In this document: in pieces, positions 27,911 through 36,696 of the stretch
How positions within the stretch are numbered: position 1 is the stretch's first letter
Layout of the letters: each line of letters begins with the position of its first letter
Assembly (NCBI GenBank): GCA_905221605.1
Contig: CAJNDS010002087.1
Span: 195,001-257,000, forward strand
Direction of reading: 5' to 3'
DNA length: 62,000 nucleotides
From: Symbiodinium natans
Taxonomy: Eukaryota; Sar; Dinophyceae; Suessiales; Symbiodiniaceae
Position numbers and translations under genes: made by a program
Notes under the pieces: model-generated
What the model was told of the DNA's origin: nothing
What the model saw: only the letters and a program-made list of their open reading frames with translations
Database searches by the model: none

Positions 27911-28122
27911 TGGGGCATTTTGCTCGGCTGTGCCAGGATGTCAGGTTGAGGTGCCGAGATGTTCGCTGGACCCACACACTTCGTTGAAAAGAAAGAGAAT
28001 CGCGCGTGTTGAGACTTTTTATGTCATGTTGGGGACTTGTCGCTTGTTGTGTTCACATGCCGACATGCTACCCGACCTACCTTCCTTCAACCAACCCCCC
28101 TTGGCTCAAACCAAACCGACAA
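27911..28122 (+). repeat. Element III split direct repeat B2
   Basis: Copy of B1 marking the right end of element III (…ccgacaa). An ATG at 28006 in this repeat opens into the downstream element II frame by chance; it is not that gene's start. Confidence 0.9.
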
Positions 28123-31100
28123 CAGCGCCTCATGTCCAGTGCAGGTTTCGTGCTGCCAGGGATTGGGCATGCATTGCCTCCTTTCGTGCGTGAGGGCGGA
28201 GCCCTGCAAGACGCCTTAGTGTCTCCGGGCGCTAGGCCTGACCCTAGGGTTCCGCCTCCCCCCTCTGTAGGCGCCGGAGTTGGGTTTCCGGGGTTACGAT
28301 GCAAGCCCGAGTCCCACCCCACCCTAGGTCACTGTGCTAGGCCTTCCGACGGTTCTGGGTTACCGACCCCTTTAAGCACAGTGACTAGGTCACCTAATGC
28401 CGCTCAAGATGCAAAACCTCCCTATGTGCTGGAGATCTTTTGTGGCACTGCCGGCGTTGCTGCCGCTATGCAGGCACGAGGTTGTGATGTCCTTGGCATT
28501 GACAAAGACTTGCGTCCGCGCAAAGTGCGCGCACCGGCGGTGCGCCTGGACTTGTGTGATGCGGAACAGCGTCGGCTTGTGTGGCAGGAGATCCAACGGG
28601 CCGATGCCTGGCTGGCTCCTCCGTGTGGCACATCGTCCCGGGCAAGAGGCATACGTTTGCCTTCCGGGGGACCGCAACCCAAGGCCTTGAGGTCGGAGGA
28701 TTTCCCACAGGGCTTTCCAAGCTTGCGTGGCGTCAACAAAGCACGGGTGACGGCAGCGAACACTTTGTATGCGTTTTGCGCTGAGGTCTTTGAGTATTGC
28801 CGTCAAAACAACAAGGTAGCCGTCATAGAGAATCCCGAACGTTCCTTCATGTGGCTCACTGTGTGGATGCAGCGTGTGTTGTCCATGGGCAGGTGGCATG
28901 TACTACATGCGTGCATGTATGGGTCCCGGCGTTTGAAGCGCACAGCCTTGCTGGCCACGCATGATTTGCCGTCTATGCGCAGCCAGTGTGATGGCGCCCA
29001 TGCACACATGGCATGGGGGCGATGCAAGCAAGGCGCCGGGTGGGCTTTCGCTACGGCCGCCGAGGTGAGCTATCCCCGGCCCATGTGCAGTGCCGCGGCC
29101 AATGATTTGTGTGCTATCCTGCGAGCCAAGGGTTCCTTGCTTGATGGTTCATATGCTTCGCGCACCGCTTTGGCCACTGTTGCGTCGCAGCGTCAGCCAC
29201 GACGCGATGGCCCGCAAGTGGGACCCGAGGAGTTCCTATCCACCGTGACTGTACAGGTGCCTGCTGAGGTCGAGGTGCCGGACTGCATACCGGCTACTGG
29301 GTGCTTGGTGCCGGGTCTTGGGGGTGTTCCTGCTGGCTCCAAATTACTTGCCTCACGTCGTTGCGAAGAAGGGGGGAAGGTAGTTCGTGAGGTTGTGTTT
29401 GGCATATACAGGACACCAGATGCATTTGTCAATGAAGCTTTGAAGTGCATACATCCGTTTGACAAGCCGGGAGCTTTAGACATGGACAATGTGCAGGCTA
29501 TGGCCAATATCTTTCAGCATGGGATAGAGGGCACGAAGGCTTTTCGAGAGAGGATGTTGGATCACTACAGAAACAGAGCAAGGGAGCTGCAGCCCATGGA
29601 GGATGCGGCCAAGGGCCAAATGCACCCCGATGTGAAAGCAATTATGGGATCCAAGCGCTTGTTGCTGTTGCAGGAGCTCATGAGCGATGCAGGCGTCCAG
29701 GACCGTGAGCTGGTAGCAGACATGGCCAGTGGTTTCCGACTGACGGGTGAACTGAGACCCTCGGGCTTGTTCCCTCGGCAACTGAAGCCGGCCGCATTGA
29801 CGCAGGATGATCTGAAAGCAACGTCCAGATGGTCCAAGCATCTTGTGGAAGCCTCTTGCCGAAGGGCGGCTCGCGACAAGGAGGTGGCGGCCAAGATTTG
29901 GGACGAGACTCTCGAGCAGAAGGAAAAGCAGTGGGTCAAAGGGCCTTTTTCTTGGAGCGAAATTAACGATAAATACAAAGGTGAATGGATTGCATCGAAA
30001 CGCTTCGGTGTTGTGCAAGGAGAGAAAATCAGGGGCATAGACGACTTGTCTGAATTCCTGGTCAATGCTTCTGTCACAGAGACTGAGAAGGTTGTCTTGG
30101 ATGGGGTTGATGCCATAGCAGCTACAGCTCGTTTCTTTGTGCGGGGTGCCCTAGGAGCGACTGAAGAATTCCACCTGCCGGATCGTGATGGTGAAACGTT
30201 CAGTGGGCGACTTCACCCCGACTTCCGAGAAAAGGAGAATCGGCAGCTACACGGCAGAGCTCTTGACTTGAAAAGCGCCTACAAACAACTTGCTCGGCAT
30301 CCAGACGATGCATGGGCCACAATCCTGGCGGTTTTGAATCCTTCGGATGACACAGTGTACTATTTTGAAGCGGTAGCGCTACCGTTTGGCGGGACGGGGT
30401 CGGTCACCAGCTTTAACAGGGCGGCGCGGGTGCTCAAAATGGTGATGGCCCGACTGTTTTGGTTGGTGAGCACCAATTATTACGATGACTATTGCCAAAT
30501 GGAACTTTCCCCGCTGATCGAGTCGGCTTCGCAGACGGCTGAGGCGTTGCTGGAGCTCCTTGGATGGGAGGTAGCCCGAGGCGATAAGCTCAAGGACTTC
30601 GCGAAGTCTTTCGACATCCTAGGGGTGACTGTCAGGTTCGATAGAGCTTGTGAGGGCATCGTAGAGGTGTGCAACAAGGCTGGAAGGATTGAAGAGCTCA
30701 CGAGTGCGTTGCAAAACCTTGCGAGTGGGGCCTGCGGTCACAGCGAGCTTGCATCGTTCAAAGGGCGCATGTTGTTCGCTACCAACCATGTGTACGGAAG
30801 GTGTGCGCAAATATGCACCCAACTCATCAGCCAGGCCCAAAGATCCGGTGATGTTGCGGTGGCCCGGGAAGCCATACTGGATGCAGCGCGCTTGGCGTTG
30901 GATACCTTGCGAGCATCGGGCCCGCGACGGCTGTCGTGTTGGGCTCATGAACCGCCCGTGCTCATCTTTTCTGATGGTGCCCATGAAGATCAAATTGTGA
31001 CACATGGAGCCGTGCTCTTTGACCCACTTACAGGGAGACAAGAGTTCTTTGGTGATTTTGTACCAGAGTGGCTAGTGAAGCGGTGGAGGTCTAAGGGCTT

Positions 31101-31425
31101 GAAGCAGTTGATCTTTTTCGCTGAGTTGCTACCTGTGGCAGTTGCCAAGGCGACCTGGGCACATGTGCTCGAAGGTCGGCTCTGTTTCTTCTTCGTGGAC
31201 AATGAAGCCGCGAGAGCTAGCTTGATCAGATCCTTCACACCTGTGATCAATGCAACTTCCATCCTGATGGATGTGGCTTTGGCAGATGTCAAGTCTAATG
31301 CAATATCCTGGTACTCGCGCGTTCCATCAAAGAGCAACATAGCAGATGACGCATCCCGCTTGTGCTTCACCAGATACCAGTCCATGTTTCGCCAAGTTGC
31401 ACCAGTGTATGAAAGCATCACTTGA
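28123..31425 (+). CDS. Methyltransferase-like - RT - RNase H part of element II polyprotein (3' half)
   Basis: 1,101 codons including the stop, continuing in phase from 19282. Methyltransferase-like: motif I VLEIFCGTAGVAAAM, GIDKDL, motif IV APPCGTSSRARG with catalytic Cys (codon 28624), IENPERSFMW and a CMYGSRRLKRT strand, a fuller set than in I or III. A linker follows, then RT: KIRGIDDLSEFLVN, ALDLKSAYKQLA, LPFGGTGSVTSFNR and YYDD (30478-30489), with DILGVTVRF after it. RNase H-like: IFSDGAHED, FFAELLPVAVA, FFVDNEAARASL and SNIADDASR. The 2OG domain precedes the methyltransferase here, the reverse of I and III. No disabling mutation is visible besides the nested insertion. Confidence 0.8.
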   Translation, partial: QRLMSSAGFVLPGIGHALPPFVREGGALQDALVSPGARPDPRVPPPPSVGAGVGFPGLRCKPESHPTLGHCARPSDGSGLPTPLSTVTRSPNAAQDAKPPYVLEIFCGTAGVAAAMQARGCDVLGIDKDLRPRKVRAPAVRLDLCDAEQRRLVWQEIQRADAWLAPPCGTSSRARGIRLPSGGPQPKALRSEDFPQGFPSLRGVNKARVTAANTLYAFCAEVFEYCRQNNKVAVIENPERSFMWLTVWMQRVLSMGRWHVLHACMYGSRRLKRTALLATHDLPSMRSQCDGAHAHMAWGRCKQGAGWAFATAAEVSYPRPMCSAAANDLCAILRAKGSLLDGSYASRTALATVASQRQPRRDGPQVGPEEFLSTVTVQVPAEVEVPDCIPATGCLVPGLGGVPAGSKLLASRRCEEGGKVVREVVFGIYRTPDAFVNEALKCIHPFDKPGALDMDNVQAMANIFQHGIEGTKAFRERMLDHYRNRARELQPMEDAAKGQMHPDVKAIMGSKRLLLLQELMSDAGVQDRELVADMASGFRLTGELRPSGLFPRQLKPAALTQDDLKATSRWSKHLVEASCRRAARDKEVAAKIWDETLEQKEKQWVKGPFSWSEINDKYKGEWIASKRFGVVQGEKIRGIDDLSEFLVNASVTETEKVVLDGVDAIAATARFFVRGALGATEEFHLPDRDGETFSGRLHPDFREKENRQLHGRALDLKSAYKQLARHPDDAWATILAVLNPSDDTVYYFEAVALPFGGTGSVTSFNRAARVLKMVMARLFWLVSTNYYDDYCQMELSPLIESASQTAEALLELLGWEVARGDKLKDFAKSFDILGVTVRFDRACEGIVEVCNKAGRIEELTSALQNLASGACGHSELASFKGRMLFATNHVYGRCAQICTQLISQAQRSGDVAVAREAILDAARLALDTLRASGPRRLSCWAHEPPVLIFSDGAHEDQIVTHGAVLFDPLTGRQEFFGDFVPEWLVKRWRSKGLKQLIFFAELLPVAVAKATWAHVLEGRLCFFFVDNEAARASLIRSFTPVINATSILMDVALADVKSNAISWYSRVPSKSNIADDASRLCFTRYQSMFRQVAPVYESIT

Positions 31426-31445
31426 GAGGCAAACGGGGGTGGTGA

Positions 31446-31686
31446 GGAAGTGATGCTGTGAAGGTGTGCGAGGGCACACACTTGGAACAGACGTGGGTGT
31501 ACTCCTCAACGGAGGAGGGACCTGGGTCGTGCATCTGCAGGGCTTCGTACCGTCCCCCGTTTGTGCGTGTGAAAAAGTGGGAAGAGTGAGCGTGATGCAT
31601 GTTATGAATTTTGAAGATATGTATTCATGATGGTGAAGAAATATTCTGACAGTTGTGTTTGGGATTGTATCGGTGAGAGGGAATAA
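31446..31686 (+). repeat. Element II split direct repeat B1
   Basis: 241 bp starting GGAAGTGATGCTGTG and ending GAGGGAATAA; repeated at 32113-32353. It begins 20 bp after the RT stop. Confidence 0.9.
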
Positions 31687-32095
31687 GGAATGCTTCTTCT
31701 TGATAATTCTTTATTCCCAAAAGGCGATGCAACAGATGTGAGAGCACATCGTCCCAGAACAAAACTGTTTTACGTGTCAATCATTGGTGCTTTGGGGTTT
31801 GTGGAGGGAGGGGTCCGAAAGTGATTCCTGAAGTCCCTCGAGCTTTTGGGCCATGAACGACAGTGGGTTTGCATGGTGGAGGGAGGGGGGTCCGAAAGTG
31901 ATTCCTGAAGTCCCCCGTGCAAAAAGTCCCTGTGTGTGAGCTCCAGTGTTTGCATGAAGTATTACACTATATTTTCATTTGTGGGAAGGGGCACGAGTGT
32001 TTGTTTGGGATGCACTGAATCATGTGTTGTGTGAACGCATGCACCATGTCAGTGCTCAAAGGCCACAGAAAGCTGTGGCATCAGAAATTTTGTCC
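31687..32095 (+). repeat. Element II split direct repeat A2
   Basis: Copy of A1 (13943-14351), also 409 bp. A 17-bp linker (cgcccaacccaccccct) separates it from B2; a C-rich linker is also present between A2 and B2 in element I. Confidence 0.9.
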
Positions 32096-32112
32096 CGCCC
32101 AACCCACCCCCT

Positions 32113-32353
32113 GGAAGTGATGCTGTGAAGGTGTGCGAGGGCACACACTTGGAACAGACGTGGGTGTACTCCTCAACGGAGGAGGGACCTGGGTCGTGCA
32201 TCTGCAGGGCTTCGTACCGTCCCCCGTTTGTGCGTGTGAAAAAGTGGGAAGAGTGAGCGTGATGCATGTTATGAATTTTGAAGATATGTATTCATGATGG
32301 TGAAGAAATATTCTGACAGTTGTGTTTGGGATTGTATCGGTGAGAGGGAATAA
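32113..32353 (+). repeat. Element II split direct repeat B2
   Basis: Copy of B1; marks the right end of element II. Host sequence (aactgcgtgaactcag) follows. Confidence 0.9.
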
Positions 32354-34679
32354 AACTGCGTGAACTCAGAAAGCATGGGTGTCTACCCTTGCGGATCCCT
32401 GGGCTGTCCCAGGGGTGGGACGGCTCGAGCCCGAGCCTCCCACCCGCCCCTATCCGCTCTTACCCCCACCTCTCACCCCCTGCCCAGTACCTTTTTTAAA
32501 CAGGTCATGCAGGTGAAATAGATTCAAAGGGCTCAGCGCAGCCTCAAACCCCGTCGCCACCAGCATGGAGGAAGCGGCTCCAGCTACCCCACACCGCCGA
32601 CACAGACCTCACCCCCCTCCAAAGGGGTCATGGATTTAATTAAGGTTGCGCTGGCTCCCCCCAAACAAATTGGGGGGTTTGTGTTTTAGGACCTCAAGGC
32701 CTGAAGCTTTCCAGCCTTTAAGATTCCTGGAGCCCAAGGCCTCAAGGCCTCAAGCCTTAATTACGGCGTAAGCTCTTAACCCTAAACACAAACCCTCTAA
32801 AGAATCATCCCAAAAAACTTGGTACTACAGAGGGTAGCCAGACAAGCTTACTAAAGACAGTCTGACAGGCCCGTGGGCTACCTATCACAAAATCGGGTTG
32901 GGGCCAGTGAAATTCCATAAGGCTTTACATGGAACTGGCAGGCTTGGATTTGTGGATTCTCCGGGCTCTGGCTCGTTAAGATTCCTGGAGCCCACGGCCC
33001 TCAGGGCCTCTGAGCACCGCGCATCATACAGCTCCACAGTATCGAAACCTGTCAGCGGCTGCGGCCCCATTGCTGCGTAGTGAGAGTGGGCTCTTCGGCG
33101 TGTCGTGTGCGCAATTCCAATGTGGCTTCATGTAGCCATGTTGTGAGGTTCTACTTAGAACGCAAATGGCGGGGACTTGTACGTCCACGGGAATACCATC
33201 GAAGTTCCCGACCCCGACAACCAAGCACAATATTGCCAAAGCTGCTCGTCGGCAGCCGACGACGACCCCATCGAAGAGAATGCCACCTCCGAGTCCGACT
33301 CGGAGTCATCTTCATCGTCGTCGCCGTCGGAGCCACAGCCTCTCCCTTCCACATCTGGGACAGCGACTGGGCCGACGCACGCAACTCCGCTCTGTACCTC
33401 TTCAGGAACGCAGGGCGCAGCCCAAAGTGGCAGCACGTCGCTCAGCATCATATCTTCTGACAGGCGTCGCTAAAGCCCGCGCAGACTGGTTCTCGCACTA
33501 GTACCAGAGACATTGAGCCGAAGGAAAGAGACCTGATTCTCTAGAATGTTGTGGCTAGATGTTGCTACGGTGGCTTGCTTTCCTGGTTTTCTCTGGGGTT
33601 CAAGCTATAATGCTGCGGATTCAGTCTTCCCCGAACTCTTCCCAGGATCTTTACTGGATGCGGAACTCAGACCTCTCTGTACATGGGCTGTGTTTATTCG
33701 TGGGGACCTTGCTGCGTGGGAGCGTTCGTGAACAGGTGGCCCATGCAGGTCCGCCTGGACGAGGAGCGGGAGATTGACTCGCTTGATCGGTGAGTGGAGT
33801 TCCTTGGCAAGTTCAGGCCAATGGAGGCCCCATGGCGGATCCAAAAACGAAAGAGTGAAACGTGCTGGCTCGCAAAGCAGGTAAGAACACACACCATGAC
33901 ATCATGTGTGTAAGGGAGCAATAGATTGGGGTGAACGCGGAGAATCCGAAAGTTTGTGTGCCCTCGGCTTGGAGATTGCCAATGTTCGGTTTCATGTGCA
34001 TGCAAAAATATTCAATTGACACGCAGCTTTGGGGCATCATGTTGGGCTCTCATTGAGTGATGTCTGGTTTACGAGACGCATGTCATGATAGCCAGCGTCG
34101 GGGCAATTTTTGAGACAGTGGATTAGACATGGGGTCGCCTTAAGCATCAATAAGTAACACTTCACTGATTCAAAGCTGGTTCGTAACAGCAATGCCACTC
34201 GAAGGCCAAGCGTAGTTTGAAGCCTGGAGTCCTACAAAAGCTCAGACTACAATTTTGTGACAAATGTCTGGCATGTATGTACAGTCTGCCATGTCCAGTG
34301 TGGATGCCCAGCCTGCCACAGGCATGAGTCATGGTGGTTTGCATGTCAGGTGTGGGAATGAGGGCCAAGGGTTGTGAGGTTCAGAATTGTAACGCATTCG
34401 CTTTTTGAGTCGGGACTTGGTTCTCAATTTTGTGTTTTGCATGAAGGGCCCGCCAGTCATTGAGGCAATGTGTTTCATTTGTGTCACGCTTCATGACCAT
34501 GGCAATATGTGTGAAACCGTGAAACGGAACATGGCGTGTGCGAAAGTGTTTTCTTGGATTTTCCACCTCAGCTTGTGAGGCGTGAAACCTTTGTCCGAGA
34601 TTTTCTGTTGCTTCCTACGTTACTACATCTTTTGGAAACCTGCTTAAATCCCAAGCTTTCTCTCACATGTCTGTTGCAG
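32354..34679. other. Noncoding region right of element II
   Basis: No supported gene. A 'taagattcctggagccca.ggcc' block occurs at about 32718 and again at 32978. A Ser/acidic-rich 98-codon frame (33177-33473, with DSESSSSSS) resembles the acidic tails of the recombinases in composition only. The rest shows short unrelated frames on both strands. Confidence 0.4.
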
Positions 34680-34762
34680 GTGGGACCGCCCCCGCCCAAG
34701 GCGGTGAGCCTGCCACATCGGGGCCGGTTGGTTGCAAAGGCAGGATCGGCCTTGAACCCGAG
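34680..34762 (+). CDS. Candidate internal exon
   Basis: A good acceptor (catgtctgttgcag) precedes an open segment (VGPPPPKAVSLPHRGRLVAK...) that ends at ccgag|gtattc. The splice context is typical of the genes further right. The gene it belongs to is not identified; similarity to any family is not evident. Confidence 0.3.
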
Positions 34763-34980
34763 GTATTCTGCAATGATTTGTCCGAACGGCTTGATCCAAC
34801 CTGGATGTTTGGACTTAGCGGTTTTCATTCGGAGTTAACGTTGTTTCCTGTTCCTTCCTCTTTGATGTTGCATGTTATTGTAAACGCTTGCGCGCGCCGC
34901 CTCGGCAGCCGGGCCGGCCCCAGGACAGGAAAGGAGGACAGAGGGTTTCGCAGAAAAGGAGGAGGAGGAGGAGAGCGGGG

Positions 34981-35122
34981 TTAAAGGGGCGGGGGGTGGG
35001 GAAGGGGGGAGGGGGGAGGGGGGAGGGGGAGGGGGGAGGGGGGAGGGGGGAGGGGGAGGGGGGAGGGGGGAGGGGGGGCAGGGGGGAGGGGGGAGGGGGG
35101 AGGGGGGCAGGGTGGGGGGGGC
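34981..35122 (+). repeat. Purine minisatellite (G4-6A)n
   Basis: About 140 bp of almost pure purine made of GGGGGGA/GGGGGA units interrupted by a few C. Many G-runs favour G-quadruplex or triplex formation. The Gly/Arg and Pro-rich frames crossing it are artefacts of composition. Confidence 0.9.
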
Positions 35123-35360
35123 GTTTTGAGGCACTCCCTCCTCCAAGGCATCGGTTTGCAGCTCCTCCAAGCGATTGGGGGGGGTCCCACAAGGCCACAA
35201 AATCTTGCATTGGGGGGAAGGGTTGGGTTAGGGGGAAGGAGGCCCGATCCGGGTCTGCTTGTTCCAGACGCTTCTCGGCAGGAAGCCGAGGCGAATTCTT
35301 GCTTCGATGTTTTTGACTGCCGTTTTGGTTCTCTTCGGAAGTTTGCCAGCGGGACATCAG

Positions 35361-35446
35361 GACCCGGCCGCCTTGCGTGCAGGTCCAATCAGCTCGGCCG
35401 TGGCTGTGGCAGCGGTGACCCCGGCTGCCTCAACTCCCTTGAAAAG
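35361..35446 (+). CDS. Candidate internal exon
   Basis: Flanked by gggacatcag| and ttgaaaag|gtttgg, with AG|G context on both sides. It reads DPAALRAGPISSAVAVAAVT and on to TPLKR. Ala/Val-rich, no known motif. It could be an exon of the same unknown gene as 34680-34762. Confidence 0.3.
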
Positions 35447-36525
35447 GTTTGGGTCTACGATTGAAACCTGGACCTTGGGTTTTTTTTGGTCAAAAGTCTT
35501 CTTACCTTCAAGCCTTGCGCACGTAGGAATGTTGTGGGTGCATCGTGGCAATAATCGTTATGGCAGGAAATTGCAAGAATGATCGCAACAGAACAATGGT
35601 AACTGAAGAGCATTTGGAGGAAAACCATTCGAGAAAGTTGAGAGCAGTTCTGTCAGCAATCCGAAGAGCATCTTTCCAACAACAGTATAAAGTAACAGTT
35701 CTAGTAATTCGAGTCGCGGTAGTGCAGGACCAAGAGATCGAGTAGCAATAGTTCAATAAGAAAAAGAATAGCAACAATAAGACTCTTCACAAGGATACCA
35801 ATCGCAACAATAGGAAAGGGCAGGAGCAAGAAAGTACAATAATGACAGTTTAATGCCATTCATAAACAACAATACTGTGAAACATAGCAATAAGAACAAT
35901 CAGGTCGGTGCAGTCACGCTGTTGATCTTAGTGGCGTCCGCCATCTTCGGTGCCGCACAAGGGGGAGCTTGGTGTGGTTGGGTTTTCTTGAGGAGATGGG
36001 TTTTTTCAAGGTTTCTGGTTTTTGGGGGGAGGGTTTGAGGAGATGGCCCAGCAAGCGTTCTTCCTAACTCAAAGCGTGGAGCCCGAAACAAGCATCGGCC
36101 GGGCCCCCTTGCAAGTCCCTTGCAGAAGCTCTCGGGCTCCAAGTCGTGAGCGTAAGGCCCGAAGGTTGCTAAAAACCCAATGAGGAACCTTCGAAGCTTT
36201 GTGCGATCCACGGCAGGTGCCGTGCATCGCGCAGAAACCTGGGGACAGGTGCGGGAGCTTAGGGTCCGAGAGTTTTTCGATGTAGGGTTTGCGGCTTGAG
36301 GCTTGAGGGCTTCACAGACTTGTAGGGGTTTTCGGGGCTTCAGGGGCTTCAGGGGCTTCAGGGGCTTCAGGGGCGTTTGAGACTTTGATCCTTTTTGAAG
36401 CTGTTGGGGTCAAGAAAACCCTGAAACTGCTGGTGCGTCGGGGGTACAGGGTCCTAAATCCCAAGCCTGGTGCCCCAAACCCTGCACCTTAACCCATGCA
36501 CTGAATCATGCACCCTGAACTCCAG
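35447..36525. other. Noncoding, with AT-rich island
   Basis: 35500-35900 is A-rich ('caacaata', 'aacaataagaac') and stands out from its surroundings. 36320-36376 carries a tandem repeat of 'ggggcttca'. No gene is supported. Confidence 0.45.
36331..36374 (+). repeat. 9-bp tandem repeat (GGGGCTTCA)n
   Basis: About five head-to-tail copies of GGGGCTTCA. Confidence 0.8.
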
Positions 36526-36696
36526 GTCTTGGATTTCCGAGACGTGAGGCCGCATGGGGTGCACGGGGCGGGCAAGGGCGGTGCCTGGGAAGAACCCCAA
36601 GATGACGATGACAATGATAGTGACGATGCTGCTGAGGATGACGCGGATGATAACCATGGGGATCATTGCTCAGCTGAGGACGGTCTTTGGGACGAG
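36526..36696 (+). CDS. Candidate exon with acidic run
   Basis: An exactly 57-codon segment between aactccag| and gacgag|gtacaa, phase 0 on both sides; the frame is also open to an ATG at 36508. It reads VLDFRDVRPHGVHGAGKGGA, then an Asp/Glu-rich run (DDDDNDSDDAAEDDADDNHG) and ends in LWDE. Acidic N-terminal exons occur in chromatin and transcription proteins, but nothing specific can be said. It may be a first or internal exon of an unidentified gene. Confidence 0.4.

Larger units (their letters stand above)
19283..28122 (+). mobile_element. Element III: intact YR retrotransposon nested in element II
   Basis: An 8,840-bp element: A1 (19283-19519), YR, Gag, methyltransferase-like/2OG-like, RT-RNase H, then B1 (27265-27476), A2 (27477-27710) and B2 (27911-28122). 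It sits exactly between the codons CAT (19280-19282) and CAG (28123-28125) of element II, with no duplicated or lost bases, as expected for recombinase-mediated insertion. A1 and A2 differ only in an A-run (14 versus 11); B1 and B2 look identical. Every gene has an open frame, so this is the best candidate for a recently active copy. Confidence 0.9.
13943..32353 (+). mobile_element. Element II: YR retrotransposon, split by element III
   Basis: The left repeat A1 (13943-14351) recurs as A2 (31687-32095), flanked by B1 (31446-31686) and B2 (32113-32353). The element therefore spans 18.4 kb, of which 8,840 bp (19283-28122) is the nested element III, leaving about 9.6 kb. Order on +: coiled-coil/membrane ORF, YR, then one long frame encoding Gag, zinc finger, 2OG-oxygenase-like, methyltransferase-like, RT and RNase H. 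The two A copies and the two B copies each have equal length, and I see no differences between them. No target duplication is visible at either end. Except for the nested insertion the genes look intact. Confidence 0.85.

Noticed and set aside
28006-28122. ATG at 28006 opening a 1,139-codon frame with the element II RT
   Set aside because: These bases are the B2 repeat of element III; the true upstream part of the protein is at 17249-19282.
34835-35388. Pro-rich and Gly/Arg-rich frames on both strands
   Set aside because: Produced by the G-run minisatellite; no independent coding sign.
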